Assembly: GCF_030705605.1 (NCBI RefSeq)
Contig: NZ_JAPCKK010000011.1
Span: 372,001-436,000 of the forward strand
DNA from: Paenibacillus zeirhizosphaerae
GTDB taxonomy: Bacteria > Bacillota > Bacilli > Paenibacillales > Paenibacillaceae
Direction of reading: 5' to 3'
Length of the DNA: 64,000 nt
The notes under the pieces were generated by a model. It ran no database searches and had not been told where the DNA came from. It saw nothing but the letters and a program-made list of their open reading frames with translations. The translations under genes were made by a program, and so were the position numbers. Within the stretch, counting starts at the first letter, position 1. Each line of letters starts with the position of its first letter. Shown one piece after another: positions 54,273 through 63,472 of this stretch.

Positions 54273-54878
54273 ATGAATCCTTCGTCCAGTTCTGTTTCCA
54301 AACCGGAGCCGTCCAGTCTTAAAATACCATACACCGATTCCGGAATCCAATCTGCCATTATCCACCGTCTGTTATTTTATCTTCATCAGGCTCACAGTTT
54401 GCAGAACCTGGTTATTGTATGTGTCGGGACAGATCGTTCTACCGGAGACGCCTTGGGACCGCTTGTCGGGACAAGTCTTGCCAAATGGAAAAGTCCGCTC
54501 TTTCATTTGTATGGTACACTGGACGAACCGGTGCATGCCGTGAACTTGCAGGATACCTTAGATCGAATTCATCGTCTTCATAAAAATCCGTTTATCATTG
54601 GCATTGATGCCTGCTTGGGTCAAAGCTCCAGCGTCGGCTGTATTCAGGTAGCCGAAGGACCTCTCCGTCCCGGTGCCGGCGTAAACAAAGAATTGCCGCC
54701 TGTCGGAAATATCCATTTGACTGGTATTGTAAACGTAGGCGGCTTTATGGAGTATTTTGTTCTTCAAAACACCAGACTTAGCTTAGTAATGAAACTTTCG
54801 GATATTATTTCCAAAAGCTTGTATTTAGCCATTAAAGAGTGGAACTACCATTCTGTGCCTCTTGCTGCGCAAGAGTAA
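54273..54878 (+). CDS. yyaC: YyaC-type putative sporulation protease
   Basis: This 201-residue protein of the YyaC family is related to the germination protease fold. It contains LVIVCVGTDRSTGDALGPLVGTSL near 45-70, then PFIIGIDACLGQSSSVGCIQ and VGNIHLTGIVNVGGFMEYFVLQNTRLSLV. In B. subtilis YyaC is linked to sporulation. The plus-strand gene converges on DUF4446 and their 3' ends overlap by 47 bases. Confidence 0.93.
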   Translation: MNPSSSSVSKPEPSSLKIPYTDSGIQSAIIHRLLFYLHQAHSLQNLVIVCVGTDRSTGDALGPLVGTSLAKWKSPLFHLYGTLDEPVHAVNLQDTLDRIHRLHKNPFIIGIDACLGQSSSVGCIQVAEGPLRPGAGVNKELPPVGNIHLTGIVNVGGFMEYFVLQNTRLSLVMKLSDIISKSLYLAIKEWNYHSVPLAAQE

Positions 54879-55353
54879 TGGCTTCCTTCTCTTCATCAGA
54901 TAGCATATAGGAGGATGTCCCCTTTGCCACTGGCTTAGCATACACATAAGAACCGTCCCTGTTGTAGATGCCTGTCAGCACCATTCCGTTGCTCTCTTGA
55001 TCCAGTAATGCCAGTGAGAAACTCAGCTCTCCTCCCCGTTCACCGAAAGCGTTGTAGCGGCTCATCCCGATATTCGCTTTCATTCCGTTCATTCTGTTTC
55101 GTATGGCATCCATCATAGACCGGTTTTTCTGTTGTTCGTCCTCGATGGAATCCATTTGCACCTTCAAATCAATCAACAAGGTCTCCAAATCATCTACACC
55201 GCTGCCAGACATCATAACTTCATATTTACGGTGTATTTTTCTCAGCTTTGCCCCTTGCACCATAACTATTATCAGCAGCATTAATATAATGAATGTGATA
55301 CCCGCGATGAACAAAGATATTTGTTCCATAATTAGACCGTTCAATTCAGCCAT
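54832..55353 (-). CDS. DUF4446 membrane-anchored protein
   Basis: About 173 residues from an ATG at 55353 with AGAGGAG upstream. One N-terminal membrane helix (about 12-32) is followed by a coiled-coil-like region (RKIHRKYEVMMSGSGVDDLE, LIDLKVQMDSIEDEQQKN) and a compact C-terminal domain with MNGMKANIGMSRYNAFGE, typical of DUF4446 proteins near parB. Function is unknown. Its last 47 bases overlap yyaC. Confidence 0.88.
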   Translation of the reverse strand: MAELNGLIMEQISLFIAGITFIILMLLIIVMVQGAKLRKIHRKYEVMMSGSGVDDLETLLIDLKVQMDSIEDEQQKNRSMMDAIRNRMNGMKANIGMSRYNAFGERGGELSFSLALLDQESNGMVLTGIYNRDGSYVYAKPVAKGTSSYMLSDEEKEAITLAQQEAQNGSSTL

Positions 55354-55457
55354 TGACTTGCTTCTACTCCTCTGCCTTGTATAATTGTCGTGCTTGCGCA
55401 TGTGGCTTTTTCATATGTCTCATTGAAAATTCTGGATGCATCTTATTCAGACATAAG

Positions 55458-55506
55458 AATGACATATCCCTCCCCTGCTTACAATGGAGGTTGATATGTC
55501 ATTTTT
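55458..55506 (-). terminator. Probable terminator of the soj-parB operon
   Basis: Eleven-base perfect arms AATGACATATC/GATATGTCATT (55458-55468 and 55493-55503) enclose a loop that pairs further (CCTCC/GGAGG). It lies about 40 bases after parB. The T-run is stronger on the plus strand, so direction is uncertain. Confidence 0.55.
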
Positions 55507-55544
55507 GCTTCATTTTGCAGCCTGTAATTTACTTACCGCAAAAA

Positions 55545-56387
55545 TCACTGTAGAAGCTCCAGCAATCGCTCAAGGTCCTGTTGACTGTAATAATTTAGTT
55601 CAATTTTCCCTTTATCTTTATTGTGCTTAATCCTTACGGTCGTTTTGAATCGTTCACGCAAGCTCTCTTCCACATTTTCAATATACGGATCTTTCTTTTT
55701 CTTCTTGAGCTTGCTTTGATCGTCTTCCTTCTGGCGATCCAGGTTTTGGACAGCCTCCTCCAGCTCACGAACACTCCAATGTTGTTCGATGCACTGATTG
55801 GCTAACTGTTTGAGAACCTGTTCATCCTTCACTCCTACAATAGCCCTGGCATGTCCCATTGATAATGTTCCACGTGAAACATAGTCCTTAACCTCATCCG
55901 GTAAGGAAAGCAATCTGAGGAAATTAGCAATATGAGAGCGTGATTTTCCGACCTTCATGGATAATTCTTCCTGAGTGAGCGAAAACTGCTCCATCAACCC
56001 TTGGTAAGCAACCGCCACTTCCATGGCATTCAGGTTTTCCCTCTGAAGGTTTTCTATAAGCGCAATTTCCATAACCTGCTGGTCAGTAAAATTACGGACT
56101 ACTGCCGGGACGGTTGTATTGCCGCAATATTGTGAAGCCCTGAACCGGCGTTCGCCTGCAATGATTTCGTATCCTTTCAAGACGCTTCTCACTATAATCG
56201 GCTGAATTACTCCATGCTGGCGAATCGACTCAGCCAGTTCCTTAATCGCTTCCTCTTCAAACACTTTTCGTGGCTGATAAGGGTTAGCGCGCAACTGACC
56301 CAGTGGGATATCCACTACTTTATCGTCATCATTGACGGAAAGGGATGGAATCAGTGCATCGAGACCTTTTCCAAGTCTTTTACTCAT
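55545..56387 (-). CDS. parB: Chromosome-partitioning protein ParB (Spo0J)
   Basis: About 280 residues from the ATG at 56387, giving MSKRLGKGLDALIPSL. An in-frame extension to 56483 overlapping soj is rejected. The CTPase motif region is [14 protein letters not shown] (arginine pair of the GERRxRA box), preceded by QPRKVFEEEAIKELAESIRQHG, followed by ENLQRENLNAMEVAVAY. A helix-turn-helix reads TQEELSMKVGKSRSHIANFLRLLSLP. A C-terminal dimer domain ends the protein. ParB binds parS, spreads as a CTP-bound clamp and recruits condensin. A parS site lies within its own gene, as in B. subtilis spo0J. Confidence 0.97.
   Translation of the reverse strand: MSKRLGKGLDALIPSLSVNDDDKVVDIPLGQLRANPYQPRKVFEEEAIKELAESIRQHGVIQPIIVRSVLKGYEIIAGERRFRASQYCGNTTVPAVVRNFTDQQVMEIALIENLQRENLNAMEVAVAYQGLMEQFSLTQEELSMKVGKSRSHIANFLRLLSLPDEVKDYVSRGTLSMGHARAIVGVKDEQVLKQLANQCIEQHWSVRELEEAVQNLDRQKEDDQSKLKKKKKDPYIENVEESLRERFKTTVRIKHNKDKGKIELNYYSQQDLERLLELLQ
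55866..55881. other. parS site within parB
   Basis: A 16-base element TGTTCCACGTGAAACA matches the B. subtilis parS consensus (TGTTNCACGTGAAACA) exactly. It lies in the parB coding sequence, as the spo0J-internal parS does in B. subtilis. Confidence 0.9.
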
Positions 56388-57141
56388 AAGAAACCACTTC
56401 CTTTGCCAATTCAATATATACTTCCGCTCCACGTGAACGGGGATCATAAGTGATGATGGATTGGCCGTGTGATGGCGCCTCACTTAAACGGACATTACGG
56501 GGAATAATCGTTTGGTAGACCTTATTTTGAAAGTACTTTTTGACTTCTTCAATGACTTGGATGCCAAGATTCGTACGTGCGTCGAACATGGTCAGAAGCA
56601 CACCCTCGATCTGCAGCGAAGTATTCAAGTGCTTCTGTACCAGTCTTACCGTATTCAAAAGTTGACTCAAACCTTCCAAAGCATAATATTCACACTGGAT
56701 TGGAATGATTACCGAGTCAGACGCCGTCAGCGAATTAAGCGTCAGGATGCCCAGGGATGGCGGGCAATCGATCAAGATATAATCGTATCTATCCTTAACG
56801 AGTTGAAGCGACTTTTTCAGTCGAAGCTCCCGGGAAATCGTAGGCACCAGTTCAATCTCTGCACCAGCCAATTGAATAGTGGCCGGGATGATATGCAGGC
56901 CTTCCACTTGAGTAGGCATTATTGCTTCGTTGGGATCAACCTCATTAATAAGCACATCATAAATGCAGTTAGGCACATCTGCTTTGTTGATGCCTACACC
57001 GCTTGTTGTATTACCCTGAGGGTCAATATCCACGAGCAATACCCGTTTGCCGAGGGAAGCAAGACCGGCGCCCAAATTAACGGAAGTGGTCGTCTTTCCT
57101 ACTCCGCCCTTTTGATTCGCTACGGCTATAATTTTGGACAA
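56380..57141 (-). CDS. soj: Chromosome-partitioning ATPase ParA (Soj)
   Basis: About 253 residues from a TTG at 57141, with GAGGTG six bases ahead. A GTG at 57150 lacks a ribosome site. The deviant Walker A is KGGVGKTTTSVN (near residue 12-23, signature lysine included), the switch region VLLVDIDPQGN, and Walker B YILIDCPPSLG. As an ATP-dependent DNA-binding switch, Soj controls DnaA initiation and helps separate origins with ParB. Its end overlaps parB by eight bases. Confidence 0.97.
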   Translation of the reverse strand: MSKIIAVANQKGGVGKTTTSVNLGAGLASLGKRVLLVDIDPQGNTTSGVGINKADVPNCIYDVLINEVDPNEAIMPTQVEGLHIIPATIQLAGAEIELVPTISRELRLKKSLQLVKDRYDYILIDCPPSLGILTLNSLTASDSVIIPIQCEYYALEGLSQLLNTVRLVQKHLNTSLQIEGVLLTMFDARTNLGIQVIEEVKKYFQNKVYQTIIPRNVRLSEAPSHGQSIITYDPRSRGAEVYIELAKEVVSYE

Positions 57142-57296
57142 TTCGTTCACCTCATAATTTATTAGGGGGTCTCTTGTAGTAGTAAGAAAAACGTCTATCG
57201 ACGTACTTTCTAAGAAGCCAGGCCGCTTTAGCGGAGGCTTTTCTTGCGACTATAGAATTGTCCAGCTTCGCTGAAAATTTATAATTCTATAATCTT

Positions 57297-57323
57297 AAAA
57301 AGCGGCAATCGCTGCCGCTTTTT
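57297..57323. terminator. Terminator between noc and soj
   Basis: AAAAAGCGGCA/TGCCGCTTTTT form a perfect stem with a short loop, A-rich on one side and T-rich on the other, so it can act in both directions. It ends noc on the minus strand. Confidence 0.9.
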
Positions 57324-57336
57324 ACGGTTCAATTAC

Positions 57337-58155
57337 TCACTTGCGTTTTGGTATATGGATAACGATTTCATAATGGTCTTCATTATCGGTTTCTTTTGTT
57401 TTAATGTCTAAGCCTGAACCGGATACCATATCAATAGACTGCCTAATCGTATTTAATGCCAGACGGACATCCTTTGTAAACGAGATACGTTTGGATTTTT
57501 TGATTTTGGACGATTCCTTATAAAAAGCAACCCTCGCCTCCGTCTGTTTCACGTTCAGTTCTTTAGCTATGATTTCGGAGAGTACCTTCTGCTGCAATTC
57601 CTCACTATCTAATGAAAGCAAGGCGCGGGCATGTCTTTCGGAAATGCTGCGCTCCATGAGCGCTGTCTTGGCGACTTCCGGCAGGTTCAACAAACGAATT
57701 TTGTTAGCAATGGTGGATTGGCTTTTACCAAGGCGCTGTGCAAGACTCTCTTGAGTCAACTGATGCAGATCAATCAATTTCTGATACGCTACAGCTTCTT
57801 CAATTGCAGTCAGCCCTTCACGCTGCAAATTTTCAATTAACGCAATGGAAGCAGCTTGCGAATCATTAAATTCCCGGACGATTGCCGGAATGCTATCCAT
57901 GCCAAGCTTGGTTACCGCACGCCAGCGCCGCTCACCCGCAATAATCTCATAGCGGCCGTCACGGACTCGGACTACAATCGGCTGAATTACGCCATGTGTT
58001 TTGATCGTCTGGCACAACTCATCGATTTTGTCGTCATCAAAGATCGTCCTGGGCTGGTATGGGCTGCTTACAATCTCATGGATCGGGATATGTTTGACCT
58101 CGTCCCCACTTGTGCGCTCAGTAAAACCAAACAGCCTTGAAAATTGTTCTTTCAT
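57337..58155 (-). CDS. noc: Nucleoid occlusion protein Noc
   Basis: About 272 residues from the ATG at 58155 with AGGTGG upstream. A GTG at 58170 is less likely. It is a ParB paralogue. The N-terminal [16 protein letters not shown] forms the membrane-targeting amphipathic helix of Noc. Then come [32 protein letters not shown] and the [26 protein letters not shown]. Noc binds its own sites and keeps FtsZ rings off the nucleoid. Gene order rsmG-noc-soj-parB is that of Bacillales. Confidence 0.96.
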   Translation of the reverse strand: MKEQFSRLFGFTERTSGDEVKHIPIHEIVSSPYQPRTIFDDDKIDELCQTIKTHGVIQPIVVRVRDGRYEIIAGERRWRAVTKLGMDSIPAIVREFNDSQAASIALIENLQREGLTAIEEAVAYQKLIDLHQLTQESLAQRLGKSQSTIANKIRLLNLPEVAKTALMERSISERHARALLSLDSEELQQKVLSEIIAKELNVKQTEARVAFYKESSKIKKSKRISFTKDVRLALNTIRQSIDMVSGSGLDIKTKETDNEDHYEIVIHIPKRK

Positions 58156-58170
58156 TCCGTATAATACCAC

Positions 58171-58493
58171 CTAATTTCAAAATGGACATATCTGTGCCAG
58201 CCGATTTGTTGGCTAGTGAATGCAAAAACGGTCACTTCTATTCTATCACTTTTTCATCTATAATCCTATCTGTTCCAGCCCGTGCTTTCTCTTTTGAAAC
58301 TATTATCCTATATGGAAGATAAGTGTCCCGAAAAAATTGAACTATAACAAACTTTTTGCATGTTGTGAGGCGCTCCAAGAACGAAGTATTCCTCCAATCG
58401 CTGTCGTGTGCATCCCTATCTAAAAAAACAAGCAAGACGGCTTTTCCCTAATTTTAATCTTTTGTATGGTCTAGACAACCAGTAGAAACCAAA
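58171..58493. other. Intergenic region between rsmG and noc
   Basis: About 320 AT-rich bases that must hold the noc promoter. No gene or known motif was recognised apart from the parS site at its right edge. Confidence 0.5.
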
Positions 58494-58527
58494 AAGAGGG
58501 AATGTTTCACGTGAAACACTCCCTCTT
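58494..58527 (-). terminator. rsmG terminator whose stem contains parS
   Basis: Arms AAGAGGGA (58494-58501) and TCCCTCTT (58520-58527) flank the palindromic parS, extending it into one long hairpin with one A/C mismatch. On the minus strand TTTTT follows, so it serves as the rsmG terminator. Confidence 0.8.
58503..58518. other. parS site next to rsmG
   Basis: Perfect palindrome TGTTTCACGTGAAACA, identical to the consensus parS, sited between rsmG and noc at the origin-proximal side. Confidence 0.95.
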
Positions 58528-58531
58528 GGTT

Positions 58532-59263
58532 CTAATTTTTAATTAACGGCATTTTCAAAGGTGTCCCCGGTTTTCTTGGGTATTTACGAGGAGTATCACC
58601 TGTTTTATTAATCAGAATCATATGTCTGGCTGATTCCTCTACTGGAAGCTGAAAAGCCTGAACCTCCCTAACCTTACCACTAAGCTCCTTCAGACTGAAA
58701 GCCGCCTCTTGCAGCTCCTCCGCCGGATCGCTTCCTTTCATGGCTGCAAACACCCCACCTTTACGTACAAAAGGAAGGCAAAACTCATTCAAAACAGCAA
58801 GCTTGGCTACAGCTCTGGCGGTAACCAAATCATAGCTGTCCCGATAACCCAGCTTACGTCCCAGCTCCTCCGCCCTTCCATGAATCAGCTCAACTCCACT
58901 AAGTCCTGCCAATTCACAAATATGGTTCAAAAACGAAATTCGCTTTTGCAGAGAATCAATAATGGTTAATTGAAGATGCGGAAAACAAATTTTGAGCGGG
59001 ATTCCCGGAAAACCAGCCCCTGATCCGATATCAGCCAGTCTGGACACTTGCTTCATATCCGTATAGAAAGCCAGCGAGATCGAGTCATAAAAATGCTTGG
59101 TATATACGGCTTCCCGTTCCGTAATTCCGGTCAAATTCATCTTCTCGTTCCAATCCACCAGTTCACGAAAGTATATCTCAAACTGTTCGAGCTGCCGGTC
59201 ATTAAGCAGAATACCGTGATCCGCCAGTCTATCCTTGAATTGCTGTTGAATTACATCCGTCAT
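58532..59263 (-). CDS. rsmG: 16S rRNA (guanine527-N7)-methyltransferase RsmG
   Basis: This 243-residue AdoMet enzyme methylates G527 of 16S rRNA. Motifs are NLTGITEREAVYTKHFYDSI, the AdoMet loop ADIGSGAGFPGIPLKI, RAEELG and VTARAVAKLAVLNEFCLP. Length is typical. It begins on the last base of the mnmG stop codon region, in the conserved mnmE-mnmG-rsmG order. Confidence 0.97.
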   Translation of the reverse strand: MTDVIQQQFKDRLADHGILLNDRQLEQFEIYFRELVDWNEKMNLTGITEREAVYTKHFYDSISLAFYTDMKQVSRLADIGSGAGFPGIPLKICFPHLQLTIIDSLQKRISFLNHICELAGLSGVELIHGRAEELGRKLGYRDSYDLVTARAVAKLAVLNEFCLPFVRKGGVFAAMKGSDPAEELQEAAFSLKELSGKVREVQAFQLPVEESARHMILINKTGDTPRKYPRKPGTPLKMPLIKN

Positions 59264-61149
59264 TATGCTCTTGCCGCCTTCACCCGATTATAATGCTCCA
59301 AATATACAAGCAGAATAGAAATATCCGCAGGCGTTACTCCCGAAATTCGAGAAGCTTGCCCTATCGAAACCGGCCGAATAGTATTCAATTTCTGTTTGGC
59401 TTCCATAGCAAGACCTTGGACTTCATTGTAGTCAATATCCTCAGGCAGCTTCTTCTTCTCCATCTTTTGCAGACGTTCTACATGCTGAAGCTGTTTTTCG
59501 ATATAACCGGCATACTTGATTTGGATTTCTACCTGTTCTTTCATTTCGTCATCCAGCTCTACTGGTGAAGGAGAAACTTGCTCAATTTGGGTGTAGCTGA
59601 TTTCCGGACGGCGCAGCATGTTCAGCAAATTGCTTCCATCCTGAATCGGTGCCGATCCGGCTGCTTCCAGCATCGCATTAACTTCCACCGGACGGACTTT
59701 TACAGCAGCGAGACGTTCAATCTCCTGCTCGACTTTGCTTTTTTTACCCAGAAAACGTTGATAACGCTCCTCGGTAATCAATCCAATTTCGTAGCCAATT
59801 GTTGTTAAGCGCAAATCCGCATTGTCATGACGAAGCAGCAAGCGGTACTCTGCACGGGAGGTCAACAAGCGATAAGGCTCATTGGTGCCTTTGGTTACCA
59901 AATCGTCAATCAATACGCCAATGTAGCCTTGGGAACGATCCAGAATAACCGGTTCTTCCCCTTGAACTTTACGAGCTGCATTAATGCCGGCCATAATCCC
60001 CTGCCCTGCCGCTTCTTCATAGCCGGAAGTGCCGTTAATTTGGCCGGCTGTAAATAGCCCCGGAAGACGCTTGGTTTCAAGCGAAGGATACAGTTGTGTA
60101 GGCACCATAGCATCATACTCAATAGCATAACCATTACGCATCATTTCCACCTTTTCCATCCCTGGAATGGAACGAAGTACAGCCAATTGCACATCCTCCG
60201 GCAAACTCGTCGAAAGTCCTTGTACATAATACTCCGAAGTGTTCTTACCTTCAGGCTCAAGGAAAATTTGATGCTTCGACTTATCCGCGAAACGAACAAC
60301 TTTATCCTCAATAGAAGGACAATAACGCGGACCTGTGCCTTCAATAACCCCAGAGAACATCGGCGCACGATGCAGGTTGTCATTGATGATTTGATGTGTT
60401 ACCTCCGACGTATAAGTGAGCCAACAAGGGAGCTGCTCATTGTCGGAAGATTTTGTTTCATAGGAGAAAAACTTAGGTTGATCATCCCCGGGCTGGATCT
60501 CTGTTTTGCTAAAATCAATGCTGTCTTTATGCACACGTGGCGGTGTGCCTGTTTTAAAACGAACCAATTCAAAGCCGAGCTCACGCAGATTCTCCGCCAG
60601 ACGGACGGACGGCTGCTGATTGTTTGGGCCGCTTTCATACATCAACTCACCCATAATAATTTTACCGCGCAGGTAGGTACCCGTTGTCAATACTACCGCT
60701 TTAGCCCGGTATTCCGTACCTGTTTTGGTGATAATACCGACGCACTGCCCTTCTTCAACGATCAGCTCTTCTACCATGCCTTGACGCATCGTCAGATTGG
60801 GCTCCAGCTCCATCGTTTCCTTCATCGTATGCTGATAAGAAAACTTATCGGCTTGCGCACGTAGCGCGTGTACCGCCGGGCCTTTACCTGTATTAAGCAT
60901 CCTCATTTGAATAAAGGTTTTATCGATATTACGTCCCATTTCTCCACCAAGCGCATCGATTTCACGTACGACATGGCCTTTGGCCGGTCCCCCGATCGAC
61001 GGGTTGCATGGCATGAACGCCACCATGTCCAGGTTAATTGTAATCATAAGTGTCTTCACGCCCATTCGGGCCGCCGCAAGTGCCGCTTCTACTCCAGCGT
61101 GACCGGCACCTACGACAATCACATCATAGCTGCCGCCATGGTATCCCAT
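59263..61149 (-). CDS. mnmG: tRNA uridine 5-carboxymethylaminomethyl modification enzyme MnmG
   Basis: This 628-residue FAD protein works with MnmE to modify wobble U34 in tRNAs. It has the FAD dinucleotide motif [19 protein letters not shown] (about 11-30), [14 protein letters not shown], the conserved Cys region [12 protein letters not shown] and [19 protein letters not shown] near 380. The C-terminal helical domain includes [20 protein letters not shown]. Length is normal. Confidence 0.98.
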   Translation of the reverse strand: MGYHGGSYDVIVVGAGHAGVEAALAAARMGVKTLMITINLDMVAFMPCNPSIGGPAKGHVVREIDALGGEMGRNIDKTFIQMRMLNTGKGPAVHALRAQADKFSYQHTMKETMELEPNLTMRQGMVEELIVEEGQCVGIITKTGTEYRAKAVVLTTGTYLRGKIIMGELMYESGPNNQQPSVRLAENLRELGFELVRFKTGTPPRVHKDSIDFSKTEIQPGDDQPKFFSYETKSSDNEQLPCWLTYTSEVTHQIINDNLHRAPMFSGVIEGTGPRYCPSIEDKVVRFADKSKHQIFLEPEGKNTSEYYVQGLSTSLPEDVQLAVLRSIPGMEKVEMMRNGYAIEYDAMVPTQLYPSLETKRLPGLFTAGQINGTSGYEEAAGQGIMAGINAARKVQGEEPVILDRSQGYIGVLIDDLVTKGTNEPYRLLTSRAEYRLLLRHDNADLRLTTIGYEIGLITEERYQRFLGKKSKVEQEIERLAAVKVRPVEVNAMLEAAGSAPIQDGSNLLNMLRRPEISYTQIEQVSPSPVELDDEMKEQVEIQIKYAGYIEKQLQHVERLQKMEKKKLPEDIDYNEVQGLAMEAKQKLNTIRPVSIGQASRISGVTPADISILLVYLEHYNRVKAARA

Positions 61150-61241
61150 TTCTCTCTTCCTCCTTTGATGCCGGAAATATCCGGTACGTATATTATTAAA
61201 ATATATTAACAGGCCGACAGGCCTTTTCGTTCCAATGATCC

Positions 61242-62618
61242 TTACTTGCCCAAGCAGAACTGGGAGAAAATTTGATCAATGAGCGCATCATGAGCTGTAT
61301 CACCCACGATTTCACCTAATTGTTCCCAGGCTAAACGCACGTCAATCTGAATCATGTCAATCGGCACAAATTGATCCGCCGCCTCATAGGCATCCTTCAG
61401 CGACTGCTTCGCTTTTTTGAGCAAAGCAATGTGCCTAACATTGCTTACATAAGTCATATCGGCAGCTTCCAGCTTGCCGCTGAAGAACAGCTTGGATATA
61501 CCTTCCTCCAGTAGCTCCAGCCCCCGTTCCTCTTTCACCGACATTGGGATGATAAGCTCCGCCGGGAAATAACGAAGCAAAATATCACGGTCCACCTGAG
61601 AAGGTAAGTCCATTTTATTCATAATGACAATCGCTTGTCTACCGCGGATTTGTTCCATTAATTCCAGCTCATCCTGATGAAGCGGCTCACTGGCATTGAT
61701 CACCATCAAAATCAGATCTGCCTCGCTTACCGCGTTCTTGGAACGCTCCACTCCGATCTGTTCGACCACATCCATCGTTTCCCGGATTCCGGCAGTATCC
61801 AGCAACCTCAGCGGTATATTGCGGATCGTTATATACTCCTCAATCACATCACGCGTTGTCCCCGGGATATCTGTTACGATTGCTTTCTCTCCCTGTGCCA
61901 ACGTATTCAGCAGCGAAGACTTGCCTACATTTGGCCGTCCGATAATAGCTGTCGTAATGCCTTCGCGCAAGATTTTCCCCTGCTCCGCCGTCTGCAGAAG
62001 CCGATCGATTTCAGCCATCACCTCACTGCTTTTATCCTTGATGAACTGGGAGGTTAACGATTCCACATCATGCTCCGGGTAATCAATATTTACCTCAATA
62101 TGCGCCAGCGTCTCTACCAACGTATGACGGAGCCTGCGAATTTTAGAAGACAGCATGCCATCCACCTGCTTCAACGCAATCGAGAAAGCCTTGTCGGATT
62201 TGGAGCGAATCAGATCAATAACCCCCTCAGCCTGACTGAGGTCAATCCGTCCGTTCAGGAAAGCACGCTTAGTGAATTCACCGGGCTCGGCAAGCCGGAT
62301 GTTCTGCTGCAGCAGTAGATCCATCACCCTTTTGACCGCCACAATTCCACCGTGGGAGCTGATCTCCACCACATTCTCCATCGTAAAGGAGCGTGGCGCA
62401 AGCATGACCGTCACCAGAACCTCTTCTATTTTATCTCCGTTATCCGGATTTAGGATATGGCCATAATGCACAGTGTGCGACGAAGCTTGCGTCAACGGAA
62501 TTTTGCTTTTGAAAATACGTTCCACTTCCCCTACCGCGTCCGGACCGCTTACACGAATAACGGCAATACCGCTTTCTCCTACCGCAGTCGAAATGGCCGC
62601 AATTGTATCACTAAGCAT
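61242..62618 (-). CDS. mnmE: tRNA modification GTPase MnmE
   Basis: This 458-residue protein has an N-terminal folate-binding domain (about 1-118, with [17 protein letters not shown]), a helical domain, and an inserted G domain with [12 protein letters not shown] (about 226-237), [16 protein letters not shown] and NKMD. The C-terminal motif FCLGK, with its essential cysteine at 455, is intact. With MnmG it installs the cmnm5 group at U34 of tRNAs. Confidence 0.98.
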   Translation of the reverse strand: MLSDTIAAISTAVGESGIAVIRVSGPDAVGEVERIFKSKIPLTQASSHTVHYGHILNPDNGDKIEEVLVTVMLAPRSFTMENVVEISSHGGIVAVKRVMDLLLQQNIRLAEPGEFTKRAFLNGRIDLSQAEGVIDLIRSKSDKAFSIALKQVDGMLSSKIRRLRHTLVETLAHIEVNIDYPEHDVESLTSQFIKDKSSEVMAEIDRLLQTAEQGKILREGITTAIIGRPNVGKSSLLNTLAQGEKAIVTDIPGTTRDVIEEYITIRNIPLRLLDTAGIRETMDVVEQIGVERSKNAVSEADLILMVINASEPLHQDELELMEQIRGRQAIVIMNKMDLPSQVDRDILLRYFPAELIIPMSVKEERGLELLEEGISKLFFSGKLEAADMTYVSNVRHIALLKKAKQSLKDAYEAADQFVPIDMIQIDVRLAWEQLGEIVGDTAHDALIDQIFSQFCLGK

Positions 62619-62675
62619 ATTGCTTCACCTCTTTCTTTGAAAACATATATGAACATCACAAGAACGTGTATCTCG

Positions 62676-62716
62676 AAAAAAAGCAATGGCCTCTGCGTGC
62701 TGCAGAAAGCCATTGC
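62676..62716 (-). terminator. Terminator of the yidC-jag transcript
   Basis: Perfect eight-base arms GCAATGGC/GCCATTGC (62683-62690 and 62709-62716) with a CTGC-rich inner stem, then seven T on the minus strand, just after the jag stop. Confidence 0.9.
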
Positions 62717-62722
62717 ATTCCT

Positions 62723-63472
62723 TTACTTCTTAGTAATAATGACGCGCCGATTGGGCTCGTCTCCCTTACTGAAGGTTCTAATTTCGGGGTGACGCTGCAG
62801 TGCCGCATGAATGATCTTGCGTTCATTGGGAGGCATGGGCTCAAGCATGACTTCTTTACCACTCCTAGCCACCTGAGCAGCCAGCCGTTCCGCCAAATTC
62901 TCCAGCGTCTTCTGACGACGCAGCCTGAAATTTTCCGCATCCAGAACGATTTTAACGAACCCGTCTGCATGACGGTTCGCTACAATATTCGTTAAATACT
63001 GAAGTGCATCCAGCGTTTGTCCACGTCGTCCAATGAGCACACCGAGATCAGATCCCGAAATATCCATCACACTCTCATCCTTGCCGTGGCGCAGCTCTAC
63101 CTCTACATCAAGCCCCATTCCCGCAGCCGTCTCACTCACAAACCGCACTGCTTCTTCATAAGGGTCTATTTTGTCTACAGCTTCGGCTACCGGCAGAGCG
63201 GAGGGCTTTTCCATAGGGAAATCTTCCGGTGTGAGTTGTACTGGGGAAGCCTGCAAACGTGATGACTCTGCCGCTTTAGCCTCATCTACAGCCGGTTCGG
63301 GAAGAATCGTCAATTCAACCTTCGCTTTCCTGGCCCCAATGAAGCCCAGGAATCCTTTTGACGGCTGTTCCAACACGGTAACGTTAACGCGTTCCCGGCT
63401 TGTCCCCAACTGGGACAGCCCTTGTTCTACAGCATCTTCAATGGTTTTTCCTGTTGCTACGACCTTCGTCAT
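62723..63472 (-). CDS. jag: Jag (KhpB), RNA-binding protein with Jag_N, KH and R3H domains
   Basis: This 249-residue protein has a Jag_N domain (about 1-50, KVVATGKTIEDAVEQGLSQLG), a Pro/Glu linker, a KH domain (about 100-175, LGVLIGRRGQTLDALQYLTN) and an R3H domain (about 180-249, LEPMPPNERKIIHAAL followed by RHPEIRTFSKGDEPNRRV). It is an RNA chaperone linked to cell division and elongation. Its start overlaps yidC by four bases. Confidence 0.96.
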   Translation of the reverse strand: MTKVVATGKTIEDAVEQGLSQLGTSRERVNVTVLEQPSKGFLGFIGARKAKVELTILPEPAVDEAKAAESSRLQASPVQLTPEDFPMEKPSALPVAEAVDKIDPYEEAVRFVSETAAGMGLDVEVELRHGKDESVMDISGSDLGVLIGRRGQTLDALQYLTNIVANRHADGFVKIVLDAENFRLRRQKTLENLAERLAAQVARSGKEVMLEPMPPNERKIIHAALQRHPEIRTFSKGDEPNRRVIITKK

